In this document: piece by piece, positions 42,550-53,673 of the stretch | Layout of the letters: each line of letters begins with the position of its first letter | How positions within the stretch are numbered: the stretch's first letter is position 1 | From: Byssothecium circinans | Taxonomy: Eukaryota; Ascomycota; Dothideomycetes; Pleosporales; Massarinaceae | Length of the DNA: 64,000 nt | Direction: 5' to 3' | NCBI GenBank assembly: GCA_010015675.1 | Contig: ML977007.1 | Location: forward strand, 338,016 to 402,015 | Made by a program: the position numbers and the translations under genes | Notes under the pieces: generated by a model | Told to the model about the DNA's origin: nothing | Database searches by the model: none | The model's input: only the letters and a program-made list of their open reading frames with translations

Positions 42550-44779
42550 TCACCCATACCTAACATACAGCTCCTGAATAAAGTACTGATGGCGAATCCC
42601 CGGCTCCCTCGCCGCGCCAAACTCCGCAATCGCATCTTCCACCTTATACCCCAAGCGCTCCACCATATACGACACCAAAAAGAAACCGGTACGATTGAAG
42701 CCATAATGGCAATGAACCCCCACGATCCCCTCCCCCTTCTCGCCAACCCCGCCTCGAATCTCGTCAATCATGTCGCAGAACTCCGCGACTTCTTCTTGGA
42801 CGGGCGGCAGCTTGCTCACGGTGGGGAATTTGCGGTATGCGATTCCGCCATCGATGAGTTCCTTGGGGTCGTAGACGGGCGTGTCGTGGCTGATATCCAC
42901 AACGGCAATCAGCTTCCCGGCCCATTCCTTCACAAAATTCCGAGGGCAGTGCGTGGCGTCGACGCCGCGGAGTGTCTTCAGGGCGCGGAATGTCTTTGCG
43001 ATTGGGGCGGAAACGGGGGGTACGGCGCGCCATTTCTCGATGTTCTTGACTTCCCATTTTCCTTCCGTGGTGAAGTATTGCATCTGCCACGAAGACGCGA
43101 GGCGGGCGTCGACGTTGTTGGCGAGGAAAGTGTTGATGTGGCCGAGGAGAGTGTGTAGAGTGGGACCGGGCGTGAAGATGAAGGAATGTGCGGCTGGATG
43201 CGGCATGATTATCTTTTTGACGACGGCTTGCTTTTCCGAGGGAGAAGATGGAATTGGCTTCGGAGACGATTCTGTGTCGATGGGTGTCATTTTCAATTTC
43301 CCAATGCGGAGGGGATGCTTACGAGCTTGACCAGCTTGACCACGCGTGCCATCATTGTGCATGATTTCCTGGCGCTTCTCCAACTCGGTATCGCTTGAGG
43401 AATCTAATGAGGCGACGTCTTTGGCTCCATCTTCCAAGAATTCGGCAATTTTGTCAACATTCTCGGGCTTTGTGAGGGTATCTGAAGCACCTGCAGCTAG
43501 GAGAAGGGGAATGCGAAGGCCGGCCCAAATCGTCTTACCAGGGCAGCCGGCACTAGTTGGTAGTACATTATCTTCAGGCAGTGTAGTGAGAACGCCGAGT
43601 GCAATGCGTTTCCATGCATCGGAACGTACCAGCTTGTTGAAGCGCAGCTGAAGTTTCTTCGTCTCCAAATCCACGTCAGTGCCTGCCATACGAGTCACAC
43701 TTCCGCTGTACACCCCTCCCCTCCTGTCGAACTTTCTCATCAGATCAAACAAGAAGGTGGGCATATAGGTCAAACTGCGGAGGGCTCGCTGCTTCTCTAA
43801 GCTAGGTGGCTCTGCGTTTGGGCAAAAGGCAATTAGACCGGCGACGTTCTGAGAGAGAAGGTGTGCATATGGCGAGGTCGGAGATGCAAGCATGACGGCG
43901 AGGGAGCATCCCAAGCTGTGTCCGACCAAGACGACATCCTGGCCTCGTTCAACGTCGCGATGTGCATTGATTACAGTTGCCAGCAGGTGAACTAGGGATC
44001 CGGTGGTATACGCCTCCCAGTCCTCAGGATCAAAGACAGAGACACCACAGCCGGGCAGATCAATTGCGAGGCAGGTAGCGATGTTGGATAGGCTGGACAG
44101 CAGGGGATGGAATTGCGCCGTAGAGCCACCAAGGCCGTGGATGAAGACAAGCAGGGGCACAGGCTTCGGCTCCTGGGGCAGTTGTTGCTCATGGGTGTGC
44201 CGTTGAAAGTATGTGCGAATGCCTGTGTACGTGAAGCCGGTGGCAGGGACTGTGTACTTCCGCATGGTCGAGTACTTCCTCAGCAGTCCCGGGTCCGTGG
44301 CCGCAGCCGCTGATGGATGTCAGTATATCTGGACAAGCTTTCGACGGCGACTCTACAGTAGAGGGAACGCGTGCTCGCGGTGTCACGTGAGGTTCCACTG
44401 CTAATTAGAGCAACCGTGAGCGAAGATATGACTTACCATGTCCAATTGCGTCCGCTGCATACCTGAAGCCATCTTTGTCGGTAGCGATGTCCGCCTTGCG
44501 GATGCGCAAGTTGTAGAGCGCATATCCAAGACCACACAAGATCGTCGACTTGACCATGCCCACAACAATCGGATGATTGGGTGACACTGAATAATCCAAC
44601 GGGTTGAGAAGCGCACCAAGGCAGTTAAAATAAGTCTTTATGGTGGTCAAAATAGTGAGGTCGGTGAGGGACTGACCGCCAGTACCCGCAAGGTACGACT
44701 TCAGCAGACTGAGGAGGGCCTGTGGAAGGCGCAACGTGCCATTACGTTGGAGCGAGGATGAAAGCGGGTCGGGTCCCAT
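42550..44779 (-). CDS. Alpha/beta-hydrolase fused to dual-specificity phosphatase
   Basis: Two exons on the minus strand, 44437-44779 and 42550-44309; the 127-bp intron has a GTAAGT donor and a CTGAC branch before CAG. Product 700 residues. The N-terminal about 115 residues include a hydrophobic stretch (about 65-95) that could anchor it in a membrane. An alpha/beta-hydrolase domain follows, with an oxyanion HGLGGS near 172 and the nucleophile elbow GHSLGC with Ser at about 246. An acidic/Ser linker leads to a cysteine-phosphatase domain ending the protein. Its P-loop HCHYGFNRTG has Cys at about 648 and Arg at about 654, in the style of RNA-capping or PIR1-like dual-specificity phosphatases. 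Both active sites look intact. Substrates are unknown. The fusion is within one uninterrupted exon, so it is not a joining artefact. Confidence 0.85.
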
Positions 44780-46877
44780 GGTAGGACACGTTCAGGTACG
44801 CTTTATGTATACTCAATCGGGGCGTGGAGGCGTCGACGTGTGTTGCGTTGGTAGGTGTAAGCTTGAGGAAGATGACGGGCCAATGGTGAAGGGCAAACCA
44901 AATCGTGCGAGGATCTTTGGCGCACGATATCTCTGCCCAGGATAAACGATATGGTGCAACCGTGTACGTCGACGAGAAGGTGAGTGCTCTGCTATGAGAA
45001 GAGATTATACGCATGCGCCCTGGTCCGGTTTGAGCATACTTGCATCTTGTGCGCGCAAACTCAACACTCCTGTTGCGATTTGACTAGCTCTGGTTTATGG
45101 ACAACTAAAGCGATGACACTGGCTGGGCAAGAGAATGCTGCACGCTAAAATGTCCCCTGGAAGAAAACAGCTGTTAATATGCGCATAAATGCGTAATGTA
45201 TGATATGAAGGTTTGACTGACCGGAAGTTTTATGGAAGTTTTAGTAGACTAGGACAGGGCGGGATGATGTCAAACCGGGTACGGAAGGGCCAGAAGCTAG
45301 CACGGCAGGGGCGCCGCCGTCAGCCTATCGTGTATCCTTGGCGGTCAGAGCTCCGTGCCGTGCCATGTCTCCTTTAGCTACTCAACACCATGGGCATTCA
45401 CACTTCCTCTTTTGTATTCATCTTCTTAGCTGCTCTATTTAGACATGAGAGACGTACTGATTTTCCCCTGAAGCTTCTCCTGCAGCTTTGTAGCTCCTCC
45501 AAACAGTCCAGTCTCCCGAGGACTTTCGGAAGCTTCGCGACTTTGTTAACACTGGCTCCCAGAATCTCCAACGTGCATGCGCCCTGATAAGACGCCCTGT
45601 CTCTTCTTGAATCTTGAGCTCGGCAGCGACTTCGATGCAGACATTCCGAGTGCCATCCGCGTCCCTCTGGATGCCTTCCTTCTCACCCGCCACCACAAGC
45701 ACAACATCCCACCACTATTGGCATCCCTCTCGCGAAATCGAACTTCCTCAACCTTCGACGGCCGCTTCTTACACGCGTATCACAATTGGGAAGGTTGGTG
45801 ATGTAGGACACAAGGCCATTGCCAGAATGAGCAGCACGTTTGATCTGCAGGACCTTGGCACAGTTCGGAGGAGAGAGCAGTACAACACACCTTGGTCATC
45901 AATCGATGCGCCATTGGCCTAGACAGTAGCTTTTCGAGCTGAATAGCAGGCACCGCTTGGGTATGCAGCCGCCGGCTCTTCAGCACAGGACAAGGGCACT
46001 CTAGTCGAACTTCGATGCAAGGCTTTGAACCTACTGCAACACCCTAAAATGCGTCGGTTGTCTCACTAGACGGAACATGTTTAACCAGCTATTCGCGGGC
46101 TATCCCTTGGCTTTCCAGTTGACCAGAATGGATGAATTCACCAACTATCTCCAGATGCAACACAACATCGTAATCACAACTGTCCACAGAGCCTTCGCAA
46201 CACCACAACAAAACCGCAGACAAACCTCCATTCCCACATGCACCGTAGTCTAGTCTCGTATCCCACGCCCCTCGCTGCAGGCGTCCAACCCAAGCGTCAC
46301 CCCGTTGTACCGCTCGCTAAACCCGGCCTTCTCTCCGAAAAACGCATGCCGGCGTCATCCGCGACAATCCACGAAAATGTTTCCACGACCTCACGCCAGC
46401 GCTGCTGGTTCCAGTTCTCCTCGGCCCGGCCTGACAATACAAAGCCTCGCATTGGCTGTACAATGTTCACTACCCGGAGCTAGGTACACTTGGTGGTAGT
46501 ATGGAGGGGCACCTATCACCCCTCCTTCGTACCTTTTGCTGGAGCAATTTGGTCGCGGAAATCTTCAAGTAGCGGCTTCGCCCCGCCTGTTTTCTACGTT
46601 GGAACGAGTCTTGTCTCTCCTCATTATTTTGATTGTTCTCGGATTGACCTTCCTGGGTAGAAAACTATTGGTGCTCGATTGGACACCTTCACGCAAAAGC
46701 GCAATCAAGGGATCCTCTGCTCTTAGCAATTGGGTCGAAGTATTTTTTGACTTTGCTCTTTCTCCAACATCATTCAAGACGACTTCGTTGGTTCCAACCT
46801 TCTGCGTTCTCATCTCGAGTCGCACTCCGTCCTATAGTTATCACACGCCTCATCTCTTTCTCATCTGAAAACCGAAA
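44780..46877. other. Divergent intergenic region, 2.1 kb
   Basis: Between the divergent hydrolase-phosphatase and dihydroxy-acid dehydratase genes. Short frames (for example 45614-45922 and 46238-46483) have no recognisable features. An inverted repeat GGAGGGG-N9-CCCCTCC lies at 46503-46525. No clear TATA box was seen for either gene. Confidence 0.5.
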
Positions 46878-49106
46878 ATGGATCCCAAGAACCTTGAAAA
46901 AGAACAAGAGCCAGAGGAACCTCGTTACCTCTCCTTCCGACACCTTCCCGAAGGCACACTTCGAGATGGCAAACCCGCACTGAATCGATACTCTTCCACC
47001 CTCACAAACGAACATGACTTTCCCGGAGCTCAGGTACATCTCATTTCCATCTTCCGGAATCTTTCTGTTTGAGATGCTGATATCTTTCCAGGCCATGCTC
47101 TACGCCGCCGGCGTCCCCTCACGCGAAGCAATGAAGACACAGCCCCACGTAGGCATAGCGAGTGTATGGTGGGAAGGCAATCCATGCAAGTACGTACACT
47201 TCAATTCCACCTTCCCACGTCATTCGAATACTGACGACTATGCAGTATGCACTGTGAGTCGAGTGCTTCACCTCTTGACTGCGATTCGATCGACAAGCGA
47301 GAGAATGCGTGGCAGGCCCTCCGCCTTGCGTGGGGTGATAGGACTTGAATTGCAAAACGAGATATGGAGATGCTAATTTTGAATAGTACTCGATCTGGGC
47401 AAAGAGATCAAGGCGAACTGCCAAAAAGACGGCATGTTAGCATGGCAATACAACACCGTTGGAGTCTCCGACGGTATCACCATGGGCGGCGAAGGTACAC
47501 TATTTCCTCACCCCCTCCCAACCCCCGCAAACCTCCCCCAACTAACAACCTAAACAACAGGAATGCGCTTCTCCCTCCAAACCCGTGAGATAATAGCCGA
47601 TAGCATCGAAACCGTAACCTGCGCCCAACACCACGACGCCTGCATCGCCATCCCTGGCTGCGACAAAAACATGCCCGGTGTAATCATGGCTTTTGCACGC
47701 CACAATCGCCCTTCCATTATGGTCTACGGCGGCTCCATCAAACCGGGCTACTCCAAGACGTTGCAGAAGCAAATCAATATCAGCACGTGCTATGAGAAAC
47801 ATGGCGCGTATATATACAAGACGTTGAAGAGTGCGGAGGAGGGCAAGTTCAGCGCTGACGAGGTTATGGAGGATATAGAACGGAATGCATGTCCGGGGGC
47901 GGGTGCTTGTGGGGGGATGTACACAGCGAATACTATGAGTACTAGTATTGAAGGTACGTCTTCTTCACCCTTCACGTCTCCATTGCCAATCCTCCTTTCC
48001 CTCCATCGCTCACCCTCCGAACCCCTGAACAACCATCTCACGGAAAATGACCAGCAATGGGTCTCTCCCTCCCCAATTCCTCCACAACCCCCGCCGACTC
48101 CCCCGCCAAAATGCGCGAATGCGCCCGCGCCGCCGCCGCCATCCGCGTCTGCATGGAGCGCAACATCACGCCCTCTAAACTCCTCACAAAAGCCTCCTTC
48201 GAAAACGCCCTCGTCATGATGATGGCACTCGGCGGCTCCACAAACGCCGTCCTCCATCTCCTCGCCATGGCAGGTACTGCGCGCGTCCCCCTCACCCTCT
48301 CCGACTTCCAGCGCGTCTCCAACAAAATCCCCTTACTCGCCGACCTGGCCCCATCGGGCAAGTACGTAGCCGTCGACCTCTTCGACATCGGCGGTATGCC
48401 CAGCGTGATGAAGTTCCTCGTCGCTGCTGGCTTGCTGAACGGCGACATCCCCACCGTCACGGGGAAGACGCTGAGAGAGAACATCGAAAGCTTTCCCTCG
48501 CTGCCGCAGGACCAGCTTATTATCCGTCCACTCGCGAACCCGATTAAGAAAACAGGACACATTGAGATTCTGCACGGCAACCTGGCGCCCCAGGGTGCCG
48601 TGGCGAAAATCACAGGGAAAGAAGGTGTGCTATTCCGGGGCAAGGCTATGGTGTTTGAGAAGGAGCATTCGCTCGACGCGGCGCTGAATGCGGGCAAGAT
48701 TCCAAGGGGGGAGAATCTCGTCCTCGTAGTGCGGTATGAGGGCCCGAAGGGCGGTCCGGGGATGCCTGAGCAGTTGAAAGCCAGTGCGGCGATTATGGGC
48801 GCCAATCTGACTAATGTCGCGCTGATTACCGATGGGAGGTATTCGGGGGCTAGTCATGGGTTTATCGTGGGGCATATTTGTCCCGAGGCAGCGGTTGGTG
48901 GACCGTTGGCTGTGGTTAGGGATGGGGATGTTATTACAATCGATGCGGAGAATCACCGGATTGATATGGATGTGTCGGATGAGGAGGTTCAGCAGAGGTT
49001 GAGTACGTGGGTGCCGCCGAAACGGACGGTGACGAGGGGGGTGTTGGCCAAGTATGCGAGGTTGGTAGGGGATGCGAGCCATGGGGCGATGACGGATTTA
49101 TTTTAG
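46878..49106 (+). CDS. ilv3: Dihydroxy-acid dehydratase
   Basis: Six exons: 46878-47033, 47092-47189, 47246-47253, 47387-47494, 47561-47953 and 48055-49106. All introns are GT-AG (58, 56, 133, 66 and 101 bp), and the joins keep phase to give 604 residues, the usual length. Exon 3 is only 8 nt (TATGCACT), needed to rebuild the conserved PCNMHLLDLG stretch. The enzyme dehydrates dihydroxy acids to 2-keto acids in valine, isoleucine and pantothenate synthesis. Cluster-ligand motifs are GCDKNMPG (about 157) and [16 protein letters not shown] (about 230-245), and the base-serine motif DGRYSG is at 514-519. The N-terminus is acidic and lacks an obvious mitochondrial presequence, so it may be a cytosolic paralogue; Pezizomycotina often carry several. 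Paralogue or main Ilv3 cannot be decided here. Confidence 0.9.
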
Positions 49107-49451
49107 AAACAGTAGATGGTCTGTGGAAGATCAGTGGATAGAATAGAGGTATAGAAAGGCGTTCGAACAAGGTCAAATTGACTTGCATCGAACATGCCAC
49201 TCAAGAAATTCTTCGTCACACGCTGTAGAACCGACAAATTGTTCAAAAGTGTTCAAAATTGGTATCGCAAGAAAAAGCTCTGATATAGCTGTGACAATGC
49301 ATCCAGGCCGAGCCCGTTATTCATTTTCGATATCCTAGGCTGTCCAGGCCAGGGAACTCGTGAACGCCATAAGCCGTAAACCGTAGATGACCGTATCCGC
49401 CCGCAGCTAAATGCCCAAAGCCGTCATAGCCTCCGCTGTTGTACTGCGCAT
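49107..49451. other. Convergent 3' flanks
   Basis: 345 bp between the stops of the dehydratase (+) and ribosomal protein (-) genes. Nothing is recognisable beyond their expected 3' UTRs. Confidence 0.6.
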
Positions 49452-50209
49452 CTATTCGTCGTCCTCGTCCTCCTCCTCAGCCTCGAGCGTCGTCTGGGCA
49501 ATTCGGTCCAAATCACGTTGTCCGGCTTGTGTGATGCGGCGGCCACCCTTGTCCTCGTCCTGCTCGACCACACCGATCTTCTCGAGGGCCTGGAGCACCT
49601 TGCGGTCGACGGAGCCGGAGGCATCAACGTGATGGGAGGGACGCGAGCCGCGATTCTTGGTGGCACTGCAATATTGTCAGTTGCCGCACGGTGACGTGGG
49701 CGAAGGTTTGACGCACCCATGGACCTTTCGTAGACGGCCAACACCGACGGTCTTGCGCATGTAGACGTGGCGGGCAACGGAGGCGGCGCGGACGTAGAAC
49801 CAGTCAATGTCTTGGGGAGGGAGCTCCTTGGAGTTTCCGGTCTTGACAGCTGGGTATGGGGTTAGTATTCGGGTTTCCCTTGCAGCAGAAGAAGTGCACT
49901 TACTGTCGACCCATCCTGAAAAGCCCGTAGGTTAGCATAGAGTGTACTTTAACCCCCCAGTTACGGGATTCAGGCTTTTCTTCATCCGTCCTGGGCCTAC
50001 GAGTACGAACCTGGAACTGCGCATTTGTTAGTAAATATAAGCCTGTAGTGGGCGCAGAGAGTACGTACTGGGGAGCTTTCCCTGGCGCTTCAAGAACTAC
50101 CAAAGAATCAGCGACCAGCTCCTTGAAGGACATGTCGAGAGATACATACAGCCGCGTAGGCTCCGATGAACTGCTGCGCATCGACGTCCTTGACTGAGAC
50201 ACCACCCAT
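49452..50209 (-). CDS. rps19: 40S ribosomal protein eS19
   Basis: Six exons on the minus strand: 50150-50209, 50069-50096, 50011-50016, 49904-49915, 49717-49849 and 49452-49665. Introns of 53, 52, 95, 54 and 51 bp are all GT-AG. Joined in phase they encode 150 residues of a typical eS19: start [19 protein letters not shown], then [60 protein letters not shown] and an acidic tail. It is a small-subunit head protein needed for 18S rRNA maturation. Exons 3 and 4 are only 6 and 12 nt; together they code the IPGWVD segment. The donor after exon 3 is GTTCGT, a weak site. Intron-rich 5' halves are usual for fungal ribosomal protein genes. Confidence 0.92.
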
Positions 50210-50920
50210 TTTGTCGGTTTGTGAAGGAATTGAGGGCAGGAATTGAGGGCGAGAGAGGCGGGTGTGGTTGGCCGTGTCGATGTCGAAATTGTCGAGGCGT
50301 GAAGCTTGAAGTGGACGCCCAAAGCGAATTTCGTGCGGTTCGCTTAGCGGAGAAACTTCCGGGCCGACGCACGTGCCAGCCTCAACGCTCCAGGGCGGTT
50401 ACTCCCGATGACTCTTCAAGTTATGAATCACCACCTTGACGCATACCTCATTAGCACCACAAATTATATTGTCACGCCTGTTCAGACTCATCGATTTGAT
50501 AAGAAAAGTTCTGGTCGCATAGCATGTGGCTGCCTCCTATTCCTTCATCACAGCCCTGGAGTCATACACTCTGCCTGTCAACATTTTGCCGGAGTCTGCA
50601 CGGCGACAGCATCATCGAAACTCACTCATAGAGCACTTAGTTAGCAGTAACACGTTGAACTTTTCGATTCCAAATACGATATTGATAGCAATGGACGATC
50701 TCTGCCAAACGTTGACTGTGCATGCACGACCAGGGCGCAATCCTCCTCGATTTCTTCCTCAGTACCCCGGTCTTGACTCGATCAAACACTGCAGCAGAGC
50801 ACCCGCAGCTAATTTTGCAGTTCTCAAACGTTTCTCTTTTGAACAGCAACAGTAAGTAGGGCAAAGGATATCAAATATCAAACACTGGGACTTCACCTAT
50901 CGCCTTCAGAACTTACGACG
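50210..50920. other. Intergenic, 0.7 kb
   Basis: The promoter side of the ribosomal protein gene. No coding frame, RNA gene or repeat was recognised. Confidence 0.5.
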
Positions 50921-51789
50921 ATGACCTCCCGAGATAACTTCAAGCTCACTGAAGATGTTACACACGATGACTTACTAGTCTTGTGTAACATGATCTTCGA
51001 CAGCTCCGCCAGCGACGCGCTTTGGAGCGCGGCTGTGCGCGATGTATCACGGCAAGACCTCACAACCTCGTGGCCAAGATTCATGAAATGCGTATTGGAA
51101 AGCCCGGCAGTCGGTACGTCAAGATTGTGGAGCAGGGAACTGGGTCCGCTCAAATCAAACTCGGAATTATGCCGCATATTGATCATTGGCAGAAGGCTTG
51201 TCGCCTAGACAACTCTACTCTTCCCACAGCCCGAAGAAGTGGCTAGCAAACTCATGAACGTAGCATCAATGCAAAACATCCTACGATCGCCGGCATCTAT
51301 GAGTGTCTCGCACATAACTTCTTTGTTGAGTGCACAACTTTCCACTATCGCCAAGACCCTGCGAAGGTTTGTCGTGAGGCCAATCTTCTCGTCTTTGGCG
51401 AGAGGGTGGACTGGCTAAGAATAAAAGACGGTGTCGGGACGTTCGTACATCCAGACTATCAGAACGAGGACTGGGCACCTGGCTTGCACAGCACTGCAAC
51501 TCCATCGCTGACGAAGCTGGTTGCGCGACTTTTCTTTCTGCGAAACCTCCTTCGAAGCACATGTTTGAGAAAGAAGGGTTCGATGTCATTGCTTCGCTTG
51601 ATGTGGATATCAAGGGGATATGAGCGGCATACGTCAAATCGATTATGCGACAGGACTCATTTAGCGGTTGATGGGCGGGTAGGATATTTTACGGTGATAA
51701 AGGGCGCAAAAACTGACATCGCTTTTAACATGACATGGCTGGATATCGACGAAGAAGAAGGGGGAAATCATCCCTTCTCAACACGGTGA
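50921..51789 (+). pseudogene. Possible decayed hypothetical gene
   Basis: No family recognised. A frame opens at 50921 (95 codons). A second frame (51022 to 51789) is open except for one TAG at 51244-51246, after which it runs about 180 codons with plausible amino-acid composition (for example ECLAHNFFVEC and REANLLVFGERVDW). The stop sits in a CAG-like context (TAGCAA), so a C-to-T change in CpA would explain it. It could instead be two exons of a real gene with an intron over the stop, or chance. It lies tail-to-tail with the first RING gene. Confidence 0.3.
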
Positions 51790-51850
51790 GTGTCAAAGGG
51801 TTCTATTACTTCTATGTACTACCACCACCTCCATTTCGCCCAGACCACAT

Positions 51851-52585
51851 TCACGAATTGAAGCAAGTATATCCCCCCGTCGTGGTTCCCAGACTCCTAT
51901 TCATACGGACCGCCACGTCATCTAACCGTGTCCTGACTTGGGTACGTACTCTGATCGCCTCCTCCTGTTGATACTCCTCATCGCTCCCACCCTCTAGATT
52001 GCCGTAAGGGACTTTGATCGTATCGAACTCATGCGATATGTCCCGTAAAATCGCTTCCAGTTCCTCCTCGAGGATTCTTCTCCAATTCTCCCGTTCACGA
52101 TCCTCATTTCCTTTCTCGTCTAAAGGATCTATCTCCTTCAATAAATCCTCCAGAGCGCGCTTATCCAAGATCAACTTATCGCGTATATTCTCCCACTCGA
52201 ACCAATAACATCTTTCGCGACACTTCGGGCACGTTTGCTTTTTGTGGTCTCGAAACCAGATAGAAATGCAGCCGTGGTGGAAGAGGTGCGGTGTCCTGCA
52301 TTTGTATATCCGGTGGGGTATCCATGCGTCTAGCTCTGAGCTATCGCAGGGACTTCCTTCGAGAGGGCGAAAGCTTTCATGGCAGATGTCGCAATTTGCA
52401 TCGTTCGGGTTATTTTCCAGATATGCAACGAAGTTCCGCATGGGGAAAATGTATTTGGTGCCTTGGAAGACCGTCTTGCGGGTTGGTCGGTCGCGGACCT
52501 TTTCTATGGAGATTTCGTCGTCATCTTCGGCGTCGACTTCGCGGTTGACTTCGTTGCTGGCTGTGTTGTTGTTTGGTGTACTCAT
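51851..52585 (-). CDS. RING-type zinc finger protein (tandem paralogue 1)
   Basis: A 244-residue single-exon protein. After an acidic N-terminus, a zinc-binding region at about 65-125 starts with CDICHESF and ends with HLFHHGCISIWFRDHKKQTCPKCR. This is a RING-H2-like arrangement with a long insert between the first and second ligand pairs. A charged helical region follows (about 135-200), probably coiled coil. It is likely an E3 ubiquitin ligase or a substrate adaptor; no membrane segment is seen. The gene 0.6 kb upstream (53191-53673) has the same core (MWFQEHKKNTCPTCR then EWDYIRDRL versus EWENIRDKL here), so the two arose by tandem duplication. Confidence 0.75.
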   Translation of the reverse strand: MSTPNNNTASNEVNREVDAEDDDEISIEKVRDRPTRKTVFQGTKYIFPMRNFVAYLENNPNDANCDICHESFRPLEGSPCDSSELDAWIPHRIYKCRTPHLFHHGCISIWFRDHKKQTCPKCRERCYWFEWENIRDKLILDKRALEDLLKEIDPLDEKGNEDRERENWRRILEEELEAILRDISHEFDTIKVPYGNLEGGSDEEYQQEEAIRVRTQVRTRLDDVAVRMNRSLGTTTGGYTCFNS

Positions 52586-53190
52586 GATGGTGGCACTGTG
52601 TAGTTTTTCTCCGTATCAAGGCTGTTGATGGTGTGAACAGAGAGGTGTTATCGCCGGTCGAGCCCTCTTTATATGCTCAGGGAGAGTCATTCGCTTATCG
52701 ACTCACTCACTGTCTCCTCTTACGCATCTTTTGTCCACAGCCATTGACGACTAATACTGTTCATGATTTCATTATGTTTGACTCTACTTCGCGTTCGACT
52801 CATCGCATGAAGCTTACTATCGCAACCTGCACCAAATTTCATCAGAGCGTCCAATTTTCAGTGGGCAACGGGAAGAAAAACACAGAGCGTTCTTGGAGAC
52901 ATGTATTTAGGAAAGTATAAAGTAGCACATTCAAGTATCACTATCTACCGCTAACACCTCCAAGTTCCACCGATATCCGACTTCAAGAGCATATCCCGTC
53001 TTCAGCATGTCATTCCCAGCGACCCATGCGCAGTCCTCTTCCAAGCTGCCAATTGGGCATTGATTCCCTCCCGCAGCCTTTCCGCCTCCATCTCTGGGTC
53101 GTTAGAGGTGGCCACGTACGTGAATCTTCTCCATACATCATTCCACCAAAAAACAGATCTTCCTGGTGACTAACTTTATCCTCTATCATA
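52586..53190. other. Spacer between RING paralogues
   Basis: 605 bp holding the promoter of the first RING gene and the 3' flank of the second. A 64-codon minus-strand frame (53010-53204) overlaps the end of the second gene and could be a spliced C-terminal extension of it. Otherwise nothing was seen. Confidence 0.4.
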
Positions 53191-53673
53191 TCATCGCCGT
53201 GCAAGGGTATACTCCTCTAACTTCTTCCCGAGATCCTTAATCCGCAGAAGCAATCTATCGCGTATATAATCCCATTCCCGTACGTAGACTTTAGCGCGAC
53301 AGGTGGGGCAGGTGTTTTTCTTGTGCTCTTGGAACCACATGATGAAGCACGAACGGTGGGAAAGGTGTGGTACATCGCCACAGATCTCCTTGGAAAGGCG
53401 GTACGGTCTCCTATCGTCTTCTTCACCTGTTTCTGCTCCTGTTTCCTCCTTTTGAGTTGACGTGTCACAGTCTCCGGTGATATCCTTTCGATCGGTAGAA
53501 GGGTTCTTGGGGGCGCGAAAGGGTTTGTAGCAAATGGGACACTCCAGGGCGTTGTTCGGATCCTCGGCGAAGACTTCCAGGGGTTTGAGATGCTCGGAGC
53601 TTCGGAGGATGTCGAGGGTAATATGGGCATCGATTATTTCTTGTGTTACGATATATGGTTTTGAGGTAGACAT
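53191..53673 (-). CDS. RING-type zinc finger protein (tandem paralogue 2)
   Basis: A 160-residue single-exon protein, shorter than its neighbour. Zinc ligands: CPICYKPF near 45, a Glu/Thr-rich insert, then HLSHRSCFIMWFQEHKKNTCPTCRAKVY at about 104-131. It ends soon after the shared EWDYIRDRL helix, while the paralogue continues about 90 residues further, so either the C-terminus was lost or a 3' intron is missed. Probably an E3 ligase-like protein; the role is unknown. Confidence 0.7.
   Translation of the reverse strand: MSTSKPYIVTQEIIDAHITLDILRSSEHLKPLEVFAEDPNNALECPICYKPFRAPKNPSTDRKDITGDCDTSTQKEETGAETGEEDDRRPYRLSKEICGDVPHLSHRSCFIMWFQEHKKNTCPTCRAKVYVREWDYIRDRLLLRIKDLGKKLEEYTLARR

Noticed and set aside
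45439..45922. Frames of 70-100 codons in the hydrolase-dehydratase gap
   Set aside because: Competing frames on both strands of similar length and no recognisable motif.
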